DNA of 40,112 bases from Weissella confusa. Lineage in GTDB: Bacteria; Bacillota; Bacilli; Lactobacillales; Lactobacillaceae. Below, in pieces: positions 15,101 through 24,069 of the stretch (positions are counted from its first letter, which is position 1; every line of letters starts with the position of its first letter). The position numbers and the translations under genes were made by a program. The notes below the pieces were generated by a model. The model was not told the origin of the DNA. It saw only the letters and a list, made by a program, of their open reading frames with translations, and did no database searches. The stretch spans positions 1 through 40,112 of the forward strand of contig NZ_PVSN01000005.1 in NCBI RefSeq assembly GCF_004766315.1. The letters are read 5' to 3'.

Positions 15101-16519
15101 ATGGAACAAAAGATGCCGAATCAAGTGGGGTGGGGCGAACGTGTCTCATACGCCATGTCGGACTTTGGGTGTAACACAATTTTTCAAATCGTAGGAACGT
15201 ACTTCTTGGTTTTCTGTACTGACACATTGGGTGTTGCTGCAGCAGCCGTTACGGGACTTTTCGCGATTACAGCAATTATTGATTCAATCGATGGGGTGAT
15301 TTGGGGATAATTCATCGACCGTACACATACGAAGTGGGGAAAGTCACGTCCTTACTGGTTGTGGTTTGCAATTCCATTTGCCATCTTCTGTGTGATGGCC
15401 TTTACGGCGCCACCACTATCAGAAACTGGTAAGGTCGTTTGGATTTACATTGCCTACATCGGCGCTAAGATTTTGTACTCAGGAATCAACATTCCAGTTA
15501 CATCAATCTTGCCAGCGTTGACTTCAAATCCACAAGAGCGTGTGACGTTGTCAACAATTCGTCAATTCTTCGGAAACATGGGCGCAGCCATTTTCTTGCC
15601 ATTGACGTTGCCGGCAGTTGGAATTATCGCTGGTATTTTTGATAAGGGTGCTAAGGATCCATCAACATCAGCAACGGGTTGGCTCATCTGGGCCGTTATC
15701 TTGGGTGTTATCACGGCAGCCTGCTTGTTGGTTGCCTTCGCTGGAACTCGTGAGCGAGTGGTCACGAAGGACTCTAACCGTTCAATTCCAATGCGCGAAT
15801 CAGTGAAGGCCTTGAAGGGTAACTACCCATGGGTCATCATCATCTTCATCAACTTTATCTACTGGGGTGGATTTGCCGTTCGTTCAAGTTCATTGCCTTA
15901 CTACTTCAAGTACGTTTTGCACAACGAAGCGTTGGGAAGTTTGGTCTTGGCCGGAACGGTTATCACGTTGGCCTCAACGGCGATGGTGCCATTCGTTGCC
16001 CGTCGTTTGGGTAAGCGAAACACGATGTTGCTTGGAATGGTCGGAACGGCTTTGTCACAATTGGTACTTTACCTTGCGGACATCATGAACGGAAATGTTG
16101 CCATTATCTTGACTGGTATTGTCTTGTACTTCATCAGCTACGGTTTGACGGGTGCCTTGATCGCCGTTATGTTGTCAGACGCTGTTGATTTCGGTGAGTG
16201 GAAGAACGGTGTGCGTGCCGAAGGGTTCGTAACATCATTTAGTTCATTCTCAGCCAAGTTGGGTATGGGAATCGGTGGTATGGTCTTGGCCGCCGTTTTG
16301 GCAGCTGGTGGTTATGCTGCTTCAGCTGACGGTACGCAGACCGCATCAGCACTGGACGCTATCCGCATGGGATTCATCTGTATTCCATTTATCGGTTACG
16401 CTGCCTCAGCAATCGCCTTGTTGTTCAACAACATCGACAAGCTTGAGCCACAAATGGTCGCAGATTTGACGGCTAAGCACGAACGTGAAGCTGCTGCAGT
16501 TGCAGAAGCTGAAGCCTAA
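15101..16519 (+). pseudogene. xylP: GPH-family (XylP-like) glycoside transporter, in-frame stop
   Basis: Would be 472 residues with about 12 membrane segments, typical for the glycoside-pentoside-hexuronide symporter family; XylP imports isoprimeverose in Lactobacillus pentosus. A TAA at 15308-15310 interrupts codon 70. The frame then continues unchanged with FIDRTHTKWGKSRPYWLWF, the conserved GPH cytoplasmic loop (D-R-T..K-W-G-K-S-R-P), so the only lesion is this codon, in SIDGVIWG*FIDRT. Nothing else in 403 following codons is broken, indicating a recent event or a sequencing error. Start ATG 15101 has GGAGGG upstream. Function is inferred from the neighbouring alpha-xylosidase. CcpA control by tandem cre. 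Confidence 0.85.
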
Positions 16520-16561
16520 GCAGATAGGCATTTAAAACATAATTAAACGGGGAATAAAAAC

Positions 16562-18679
16562 ATGAAGTTTACTAATGGATACTGGCTAAACCGTGATGAG
16601 TACATTGTTAACTCACCATTGGAAGCCTTTGACGCAATGGTCGTAGAGAAGGATGATGACAACTACGCAAGTGATGCCTTGCGTGTTTACTCAGCCTACC
16701 ACCGTATCAACTCTCGCAGTGACATGTTGGATGTCGGTGCAATGACGATGACGGTGTTCTCACCAGCTGAAGATGTTATCGGTGTTGAATTGAAGCACTT
16801 CGATCGCGATGACAAGAATCCACTATACGAGTTGCAAAACAACAACGTGACTCCAGCAATTGAAATTGCAGATTCTGTTGCAACGTTGACGAGTGGTGAT
16901 TTGCAATTGGCTGTCTCAATGCACGACAAGTTCAACATTGATTTCAACTACAAGGGTAAGCGCATTACGGGTTCTGAATACAAGGCGCAAGCGTCAATCG
17001 ATGATTTGTCAGGTAAGCAATTGGGTCAAGTGATGCACGCCAACACGGTTACTGGTGCGCAAAACTTGGGCCCACAAGGATCAGTTACAGCAACTGACCA
17101 CTTTATGCGTGAGCAATTGAGCCTATTGCCAGGTACGAATGTTTACGGATTAGGTGAGCGTTTTGGGGCCTTCGTCAAGAACGGCCAAAGCATCGACACT
17201 ATCAACATGGATGGTGGTACTGGTTCAGAACAAAGCTACAAGTCAATTCCGTTCTACATGACGGGTAAGGCTGGCGTTTACTATGGTGTCTTTGTTAACG
17301 AAAGCCAACCAACGAGTTTTGAAGTCGGCAGCGAAGTGGTTGATCGTGTCAGCTTCTCAACGCGTGGTGAGTCATTGGAGTACTACGTGATTGCAGGTGA
17401 TTCACAAAAGTCAGTGATTTCAAAGTACAACAAGTTGACGGGTGGTTCTGTTTTGCCACCAGAATGGACATTCGGTTTGTGGCTATCAACGTCATTTACG
17501 ACGGACTACTCAGAAGAGACGGTTATGAGTTTCATCGACGGTATGTTCGAGCGTGATATTCCGGTTTCAGTATTCCACTTCGATTGCTTCTGGATGAAGG
17601 GCTTCGAGTAGTCAAACATGGAATGGGATAAGGAACAATTCCCAGATCCAGTTGGTTTGTTGAAGCGTTTGCACGACAAGGGCTTGAAGGTCTGCGTTTG
17701 GATTAACCCATACATTTCACAAAAGTCACCACTCTTCAAGATTGGTAAGGAAAAGGGTTACTTCATCAAGCACACTGACGGCAGTGTTTGGCAATGGGAC
17801 TTGTGGCAACCAGGTAACGCCGTGGTTGACTTCACGAACCCAGAAGCCCGTGCTTGGTACCAAGGTTTGTTGAAGAACTTGTTGGACATGGGTGTTGACT
17901 GCTTCAAGACGGACTTCGGTGAGCGAATTCCAATGCACGACGCCGTATTCTTTAACGGCGGCAATCCTGAAGGTGAACACAACTACTACACGCATCGTTA
18001 CAACGACGCTGTATTTGAGTTGCTGCAACAAGAAAAGGGTGAAGATGAAGCGGTTGTCTTTGCTCACTCTGGTACGGTCGGTGGTCAACAATACCCAGTT
18101 CACTGGGGTGGTGATAACTTGAGCCAATTCCACTCAATGGCTGACAGCCTACGTGGTGGTTTGAGCTTGATGTCATCAGGTTACACATTCTGGAGTCACG
18201 ATATCGGTGGTTTCGAAGAGAATGCGAGCCCATCAATCTACAAGCGTTGGACGCAATTCGGTTTGCTTTCAAGTCACTCACGTTACCACGGTAACATCGA
18301 GTACCGTGTGCCTTGGTTGTTTGACGAAGAAGCCGTTGACGTAACGCGTAAGTTCACGCAATTGAAGTTGGAGATGATGCCATACATCTACGGACAAGCT
18401 AAGGAATCAGTTGAAGCTGGTATCCCATTGATGCGTCCAATGTACTTGGAGTTCCCTGAAGATCAAAACACAGCAACGTTGGATCGCCAATACATGCTTG
18501 GTAGCGACGTTTTGGTGGCACCGGTTATGACGGAAGAAGGGGATGTTGATTACTACTTGCCAGCTGGTAAGTGGGAGCACATCTTGGATGGCCGCGTCGT
18601 TGAAGTGACTGAAAACGGTCGCTGGATGACTGAAAACTACGACTTCATGAGCTTGCCATTGTGGAAGAAGATTGGCTAA
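16562..18679 (+). pseudogene. xylQ: GH31 alpha-xylosidase (XylQ-like), in-frame stop
   Basis: Would be 705 residues. It releases alpha-linked xylose, for example from isoprimeverose. GH31 landmarks: N-terminal beta domain with NVYGLGERFGAFVKNGQ, barrel with FGLWLSTSFTTDYSEE and FHFDCFWMKGFE, then TAG at 17609-17611, then SNMEWDKEQFPDPVGLL; the nucleophile loop CFKTDFGERIP and acid region HSGTVGGQQYPVHWGGDNLSQF are intact. In YicI-type enzymes a tryptophan follows this phenylalanine-rich strand (…WCDFEWD), so TGG to TAG is the likely change. The frame is otherwise open. The C-terminus stops after FMSLPLWKKIG, earlier than most relatives, so the terminal beta domain may also be shortened. Confidence 0.85.
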
Positions 18680-18787
18680 AACTGACTGAAAGTCAGAACC
18701 CCAGGCGAATTAAGAATGTGATAGACTGAGCTTATAGATTTCGCAGAGCCGATGGGGGTCGGCGCGTAAACTTTGAGGGGTTCAGTG

Positions 18788-19618
18788 ATGGAAAAGGCAG
18801 CGCAACAGCACGAAATAGTTGCAGACAATTCAGATGTTGGGGTTCGCGTCTTTTTATCCGATGAACCGCTTGGATTTAAGCCACTGCATTGGCACACGCA
18901 TATTGAAATTGTGCTCGTCCTAACCGGCGAAGTAACGTTTCGATATGAGCAACATGATGTCACGTTACATGAAAATGAGTTCATTGTGATTGGATCGGGG
19001 ATTCTCCATTCGACCACCAATTTGGCAAATCAAGCACTCGTGTTGCAAATTCCTGTGTATTATCTCAACCAGTATTGGTCGAATAGTGAATTGCTACGAT
19101 TTGATTTGTGGACGAACCATAGTTTGCATGATGAAACGTATGACAAGATTGTCAGCATGCTTCAGCAAATGACCCAAATCTATTTGCGAAAAGAAGCTGG
19201 CTACCGGTTGCGATTTAGCAGCATCTTGATGCAAGTCTTGTATGACTTGATTACAAATTATGCTGTGACGTTAACACCGGGTGACTTAACGGAAGATGAT
19301 CGTTTGAAGGACGTGATTATGTATATTCACGAGCAGTATCAAACGAAAATCTCGTTGAGTGAGGTCGCAGAAAAGTTCCATTACAACCCTGATTATCTTA
19401 GTCGTATTTTCAAGCGACGGGTCGGGGTGACATTTGTGAACTATGTTTATCAGGTTCGTTTGGAGGCCATCTATCAAGATGTGCTCGCGACGAATCAGGT
19501 TATCAAAACGATCTTTATCCGCCACGGCGCTAGCAACACCAAGTTAGCGATGAAAATGTTTAAAGAATTATACGGTCAGACGCCAAATCAGTTACGACAA
19601 CTGAACAAGGGCGAATGA
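18788..19618 (+). CDS. AraC-family transcriptional regulator
   Basis: 276 residues from ATG 18788 (GAGGGG seven bases upstream; a TTG five codons earlier is less likely). N-terminal cupin-type sensor with PLHWHTHIEIVLVLTGEVTFRYEQHDVTLHENEFIVIGSGILHS, and C-terminal double helix-turn-helix (about 180-272) with ISLSEVAEKFHYNPDYLSRIFKRRVGVTFVNYV and AMKMFKELYGQTPNQLRQL. Located directly behind the xylosidase gene, it is the likely inducer-responsive activator of the xylo-oligosaccharide genes (inference). The gene is intact, unlike the two upstream. Confidence 0.85.
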   Translation: MEKAAQQHEIVADNSDVGVRVFLSDEPLGFKPLHWHTHIEIVLVLTGEVTFRYEQHDVTLHENEFIVIGSGILHSTTNLANQALVLQIPVYYLNQYWSNSELLRFDLWTNHSLHDETYDKIVSMLQQMTQIYLRKEAGYRLRFSSILMQVLYDLITNYAVTLTPGDLTEDDRLKDVIMYIHEQYQTKISLSEVAEKFHYNPDYLSRIFKRRVGVTFVNYVYQVRLEAIYQDVLATNQVIKTIFIRHGASNTKLAMKMFKELYGQTPNQLRQLNKGE

Positions 19619-19623
19619 CAGGG

Positions 19624-19656
19624 AACGGTATCGCAGTGATGTGATACCGTTTTTTG
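19624..19656 (+). terminator. intrinsic terminator after araC-type gene
   Basis: AACGGTATC pairs with GATACCGTT (9 bp), followed by a T run. Confidence 0.82.
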
Positions 19657-19694
19657 TTGGTACTTTCTGCTTGTGTTATTCAACAGCTGATATT

Positions 19695-19714
19695 ATACTT
19701 TAAATAGTATAAGA
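19695..19714. promoter_or_regulatory. inverted repeat upstream of yxeA-like gene
   Basis: TTATACT-N6-AGTATAA, with a further ACTATA at about 19725. It lies 50-70 bases before the start codon, in the promoter region, and may be an operator. Confidence 0.35.
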
Positions 19715-19764
19715 GGTTATGTACTATACGGATAATGATTGAGATATTTTAAGAGGTGGAAATC

Positions 19765-20136
19765 ATGAAGAAGATTATCGGTTTGATTGCAGCAGTGTTG
19801 GTCGTATTCGGCCTATACAAGGGATACGAATACTACAACGTCACATACAAGACAACGACGGCTTACACGCAAGTGCCTGCCCAAGTGCCACCATTGAAGG
19901 ATACGGTTTCTGATTCTGGGGAAAAGATTGCCGGATCAAAGTCATACTCATACAAGTTGACGTTCATCACGACTAATGGGGAGCGTCGTGTCTTGAACTA
20001 CAGCATTGAAGATGCTGATCCATTGACGCCAAACGCATATGTAAAGGCTGATATTAGCCAAAAGCGTGTGGTAAAGGGACCTGAAGGGGTGCAAAAGTCA
20101 GACGTGCCAACATCAGTACTTGAAAAGTTGAAGTAA
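19765..20136 (+). CDS. YxeA-family (DUF1093) membrane-anchored or secreted protein
   Basis: 123 residues from ATG 19765 (AAGAGGTGGAAATC upstream). An N-terminal hydrophobic segment (IIGLIAAVLVVFGLYKGYEYY, about 4-24) acts as signal or anchor, followed by a small beta-rich domain with YKTTTAYTQVP, SYSYKLTFITTNGERRVLNY and AYVKADISQKRVV, the pattern of YxeA/DUF1093 proteins. The family's function is unknown; in firmicutes these are often regulated with envelope-stress genes. Its neighbour is another membrane protein of unknown role. Confidence 0.78.
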   Translation: MKKIIGLIAAVLVVFGLYKGYEYYNVTYKTTTAYTQVPAQVPPLKDTVSDSGEKIAGSKSYSYKLTFITTNGERRVLNYSIEDADPLTPNAYVKADISQKRVVKGPEGVQKSDVPTSVLEKLK

Positions 20137-20143
20137 TCACGCG

Positions 20144-20183
20144 AACAAGCGTCATCACGGGCAGTGGTGACGCTTGTTTTTTG
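20144..20183 (+). terminator. intrinsic terminator after yxeA-like gene
   Basis: AACAAGCGTCA and TGACGCTTGTT form an 11-bp stem with further pairing inside, followed by TTTTTTG. Confidence 0.8.
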
Positions 20184-20280
20184 TTTCGAAAAGATTCTGA
20201 ATTTAGGGCATTAGTTGTTAACGTTTATTTGTTCTACTGGAGTATAAAGTGCAGCAGAATGATTGAAAGGTAAGGACTAG

Positions 20281-22500
20281 ATGTTTAAAGCAGAGTGGGG
20301 ATATTTTAAAGAGCATAAATTCTATATTGTCGTCATGATTGGTTTGCTGGTCTTGCCGTCAATTTATGCGGTCGTTTTCTTGAGTTCGTTGTGGAACCCA
20401 TATCAGAAGGTTTCCGATTTGCCGGTTGTGGTTGTGAATAAGGATAAAGCCTTAACGGTGAACAAGCAGAAGATGGCGGTTGGAAAAGACTTGGCTAGTG
20501 AATTGAAAAAATCTGACGCCATGGACTTTACTGTGCTGAATGAAAAAGAGGCTAATAAGGGTGTTGCAGATGGTAAATACTATATGAAAATTACCATCCC
20601 AAAAGACTTTTCGAAGAATGCTACCAGCTTGCTAGAGGCTAAACCAAAGAAGATGGTGTTGCATTATGAGATTAGCTCAGGCCACAGTTTTATTGCTGGA
20701 AAGATGGCTGAAACAGCAGCTGAAGGTATCGTGGCGCAAGTTGCCGGCGAAGTGACCGAGACATACGCTAAACAAATGGTGAAGGCTGTTAAGAAGGTCG
20801 GCGCCGGGGTTAACGATGCGGCTAAGGCTAACAAAGCATTGGCAGATGGATCATTGGAACTGGAAAATGGTAATAAGACGATTACCACGAATCTCGGTAC
20901 GCTGACTGAAGGTGCGACGACTTTTGAAAATGGCACAAAAACCTTAGATGAAGGTGTCACGCAATTGTCTGAAGGTGCGACAGCTTTGACCGGTGGTGTT
21001 GAGACATACACGAGCGGGGTAAGTCAGGCGTATGACGGTAGCAAAGAAGTGTCCGATGGTCTGACGCAGCTTAATGACAAGCTAGGGACAGCGGCAGTAG
21101 ACCAAGACCTAGCTGATGTGGAGGCGACGTTAGCAGATGTTCGAACGAAAGCCGACGAATTGCTAGCTGGCATGCCGACGCCAGAACATCTAGATGATGC
21201 CAAGCAAGTAATCGCGAAAATTAAGGCGCAAAAGAAAATTCTTGCCGAGGCACAAAAGCATGATCAGCAAGAATTAACGAAACTTATTAATGGCTTGAAT
21301 GAGTTGGATGACAGTCAAAAACAATTAGTACTCCAAACAATTGAACAACAACAATCAAATTCAGCAATGACGCAAAAGTTGACGGCGTTGCAAACGGATT
21401 TCGATAACCTTGAATCAAAGTTGCAACCAGTTTTGGATAAGGCGCAAGAAAAGTTGGATTCAGCGACGCAATTGCACGACAAAATTCAAACAGTTGCTGA
21501 AAATGATTTAGCCAACGGAATTGGCCAACTACGAGAGGCGTCAGCGGCCATTACTGAATTGACTGACGGTTCAGAGCAAGTGACAGCTGGGTTGGGTGAG
21601 TTAAATCAAAATTCAGCCACGTTGCTATCAGGGTCACAACAACTAAGTGGCGGTTTAACAACGGTTAAGAGCAATGTGCCGGCTTTGATTGCGGGTGCTG
21701 ACCAAATTCGCAGTGGGTCTTCTGAATTAGCGGATGGCTCAAAGACGTTAGGTGATGGCCTTGTTCAAGTTCAAGGTGGTAATACGACGCTGGCTGAGAA
21801 ACTTGGTGAGGTCGGCAAGGCAACTAGCAATTTCCATGCCACAAAGGCCTTGTATAACCAAGTTGCAACGCCAGTGAAGGCTGTTGAGACTGAGAAGGAC
21901 CATGTTAAAAATAATGGAACAGGTATGACGCCGTACATGTTGTCGGTTGGATTGTACGTTGGTATGTTGGCTTTCAATCTGATGATGGGAATGGGAGAGC
22001 CCCGTAAGAAGCCTGAATCAGAACTAAGTTGGTTCGCTTCTAAGATGAGCGTGTTGGGTTTCTATTCTGTTTTGGCCGCAACTATTGTGTACGGCTTGGC
22101 GGTAATGGTGTTGGGATTGGATCCAATTCACCCATGGGCCACATACGGTATGACAGTGATGACGTCGCTGACGTTCGGAGCCATTGTAACCGCGTTGAAT
22201 CTCTGGCTGGACAAGCCGGGTGCGTTCTTGGCGGTGGTCTTCTTGGTATTGCAATTGAGTGGTTCAGCAGGAACCTACCCAATTCAATTAACGAGTGGCT
22301 TCTTCAAGTGGTTACACCCATACTTGCCGATGACATACACGGTTGATGGTTTCCGTGAGTCGATTATGATCGGCGGGTCAGTATGGCCACAGGTTGGTGT
22401 CTTACTAGGTATCACGGCCGTCTTTACAATCATCATGTATTTGTACTACGCAGCCCGTATGCGTAACTTTACAATGATGTCGGATCTTGAAGAACTATAA
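20281..22500 (+). CDS. YhgE/Pip-family membrane protein
   Basis: 739 residues. N-terminal membrane segment (FYIVVMIGLLVLPSIYAVVFLSSLWNPY, about 13-40) and the YhgE N-terminal domain VSDLPVVVVNKDKAL. A long extracellular section (about 180-590) consists of repeated LADGS/LxEGxTxLxxG units and a coiled coil around residues 280-410. Five or six C-terminal membrane segments start near residue 555 and include the ABC-2-like PIQLTSGFFKWLHPYLPMTYTVDGFRESI. Lactococcal Pip is the receptor for c2-type phages; Pip/YhgE homologues otherwise relate to ESX/export or envelope functions. ATG 20281 has GAAAGGTAAGG upstream. Confidence 0.9.
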   Translation: MFKAEWGYFKEHKFYIVVMIGLLVLPSIYAVVFLSSLWNPYQKVSDLPVVVVNKDKALTVNKQKMAVGKDLASELKKSDAMDFTVLNEKEANKGVADGKYYMKITIPKDFSKNATSLLEAKPKKMVLHYEISSGHSFIAGKMAETAAEGIVAQVAGEVTETYAKQMVKAVKKVGAGVNDAAKANKALADGSLELENGNKTITTNLGTLTEGATTFENGTKTLDEGVTQLSEGATALTGGVETYTSGVSQAYDGSKEVSDGLTQLNDKLGTAAVDQDLADVEATLADVRTKADELLAGMPTPEHLDDAKQVIAKIKAQKKILAEAQKHDQQELTKLINGLNELDDSQKQLVLQTIEQQQSNSAMTQKLTALQTDFDNLESKLQPVLDKAQEKLDSATQLHDKIQTVAENDLANGIGQLREASAAITELTDGSEQVTAGLGELNQNSATLLSGSQQLSGGLTTVKSNVPALIAGADQIRSGSSELADGSKTLGDGLVQVQGGNTTLAEKLGEVGKATSNFHATKALYNQVATPVKAVETEKDHVKNNGTGMTPYMLSVGLYVGMLAFNLMMGMGEPRKKPESELSWFASKMSVLGFYSVLAATIVYGLAVMVLGLDPIHPWATYGMTVMTSLTFGAIVTALNLWLDKPGAFLAVVFLVLQLSGSAGTYPIQLTSGFFKWLHPYLPMTYTVDGFRESIMIGGSVWPQVGVLLGITAVFTIIMYLYYAARMRNFTMMSDLEEL

Positions 22501-22507
22501 TGCAATA

Positions 22508-22551
22508 CAAAAAAGCAACCTCGTAGCAAATGCTATGGGGTTGCTTTTTTA
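22508..22551. terminator. bidirectional terminator between convergent genes
   Basis: AAAAAAGCAACC...GGTTGCTTTTTT with inner GTAGCA/TGCTAT pairing. A and T runs on both sides serve the Pip gene and the convergent DUF805 gene. Confidence 0.85.
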
Positions 22552-22552
22552 A

Positions 22553-23137
22553 TTACAATTCGTCATCTGATGAATCGTTGAAGTCTTCTTTAAAAACAAG
22601 TTTTTGATCTTTTGAACGACCGATAAAGCCAGTGCCAGTTAGCGTATCGCTTGGCAAAACGGAAAGAATGAAGCCAATTAGGCTAAAAATACCGCCAATC
22701 ATGAGGACAATCTTAAATGAACCATCGCTGTAAATACGTTCGCTGCCTGAGAACAAAGAAAGTGCCCAGACGACCCAAGCGACCCAAGTTACCGTACCAG
22801 CATCGCGGTAACGACGAATCGTTAGCGCAATGTTTGGCAAAATCATGGCCAAAGCCAACAAGACACCAATCATCACAATGATGATTGTGAATGGGGCTGA
22901 AAAGAGTGACCCGATAAATGACAAAGTGCTGTCAGCGTCAAATTTACCTGTGATGCTGTCGAGTTTGTTAACAACGCTTGCGTCAGATACCAAGGCGATA
23001 ACGAATAGAATAAGCCAAACAAAGAAGATGATTGTTGACCAAAGTCGCATCCACCAGAATTCGGCACGTGTTGAACGACCCGTGAAGTTCACGTAGCCCT
23101 TCCAAAAGTTAATAAATGCTTGCCACATAGTTACCAT
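22553..23137 (-). CDS. DUF805 family membrane protein
   Basis: 194 residues from ATG 23137, which has GGGAGG eight bases upstream; the ten extra codons to 23167 lack such a site. The N-terminus MWQAFINFWKGYVNFTGRSTRAEFWW is the DUF805 signature (amphipathic lead-in, F.GR.sR.efW), followed by four membrane segments and NIALTIRRYRDAGTVTW. The charged C-terminal tail (KDQKLVFKEDFNDSSDDEL) is cytoplasmic by the positive-inside rule. Function of the family is unknown. Confidence 0.85.
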   Translation of the reverse strand: MVTMWQAFINFWKGYVNFTGRSTRAEFWWMRLWSTIIFFVWLILFVIALVSDASVVNKLDSITGKFDADSTLSFIGSLFSAPFTIIIVMIGVLLALAMILPNIALTIRRYRDAGTVTWVAWVVWALSLFSGSERIYSDGSFKIVLMIGGIFSLIGFILSVLPSDTLTGTGFIGRSKDQKLVFKEDFNDSSDDEL

Positions 23138-23187
23138 AACAAAAACCTCCCAAGGCCATTGTGTCATAGTTGATATTCAAAACAAAT

Positions 23188-23216
23188 AAAAAAGCCTCAC
23201 ATTAGCGAGGCTTTTG
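23188..23216. terminator. intrinsic terminator after rpiA
   Basis: AAAAGCCTC pairs with GAGGCTTTT (9 bp) around an 8-base loop; it ends rpiA on the minus strand and lies before the DUF805 gene. Confidence 0.8.
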
Positions 23217-23224
23217 CATTTTCT

Positions 23225-23923
23225 TTAAATCAAAGGCTGTGGGTGAGCATCAAAAATCTCAACGCCGTTGTCGCGACCGACAACAACCTTATCAACGATG
23301 TTCAAGAATAGTCCGTGTTCCACAACACCAACCATGCTAGTCAATTCACGACCAAGCGTGAATGGATCCGTAATGTCGGTTGGGTGCAAATCAATCAAGA
23401 AGTTTGCTGAGTCAGTACGAACAGGATTACCATTTTGATCAAGACGCCATGAAGGCTTGTAGCCCTTGGCTTCTAAACGCTTGAAAAGTTGGTCAGATCC
23501 GTAAGGGATGACTTCAACTGGCAAGTAGTGCGTTAGCTTTGGTGCAAGCTTACCTTCATCAACAACCCAGATGTTGCGTGATGAGTTAATGGCAACGATT
23601 TTTTCCCAAAGCAAAGCGGCCCCGCCCCCCTTAATAGCAGCAAATTCAGGGTCAATTTCGTCAGCTCCGTCAATCGTTAGGTCAATGTGGTCAACGTCAT
23701 CAACGTTGTACATTGGAATGCCGAGCTTAGCTGCCGTACGACGCGTCTTGTCTGACGTTGGGACACCAACAATGTTAAGTCCTTCTTCCGCCACGCGCTT
23801 GCCAAGGGCTTCAATAACGTACGCGATGGTAGAACCAGAACCGATACCGACAACCATGCCGTCTTCGACAAATTCAGCTGCGCGATAACCGGCAATTTTC
23901 TTGAGTTCGTTTGTATCAGTCAT
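23225..23923 (-). CDS. rpiA: ribose-5-phosphate isomerase A
   Basis: 232 residues from ATG 23923; an in-frame ATG five codons earlier (23938) has no well-placed Shine-Dalgarno. It interconverts ribose 5-phosphate and ribulose 5-phosphate in the pentose-phosphate/phosphoketolase pathway. Family motifs: GMVVGIGSGSTIAYVIEAL (phosphate loop), VGVPTSDKTR, IDLTIDGADEIDPEFAAIKGGGAALLWEKIVA with the catalytic glutamate and lysine regions, and FLIDLHPTDITDPF. Monocistronic, with its own terminator. Confidence 0.94.
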   Translation of the reverse strand: MTDTNELKKIAGYRAAEFVEDGMVVGIGSGSTIAYVIEALGKRVAEEGLNIVGVPTSDKTRRTAAKLGIPMYNVDDVDHIDLTIDGADEIDPEFAAIKGGGAALLWEKIVAINSSRNIWVVDEGKLAPKLTHYLPVEVIPYGSDQLFKRLEAKGYKPSWRLDQNGNPVRTDSANFLIDLHPTDITDPFTLGRELTSMVGVVEHGLFLNIVDKVVVGRDNGVEIFDAHPQPLI

Positions 23924-24069
23924 GTGGCCAACTTCCATTTCATAGATTTGTTACTTCCATTATCGCTTATAAACACTGATTTAAGCAAATGCAAAAAACG
24001 CGGGTGCTGAATTGTAAGTGAAATCTGCTAAACTGGACTCAATATGAAAAAAGAAATTGAGGACGAGTC

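Noticed and set aside
15308-17611. Stop codon recoding (selenocysteine, pyrrolysine or read-through)
   Set aside because: Different stop codons (TAA and TAG) are affected in unrelated genes, and no recoding structure follows them.
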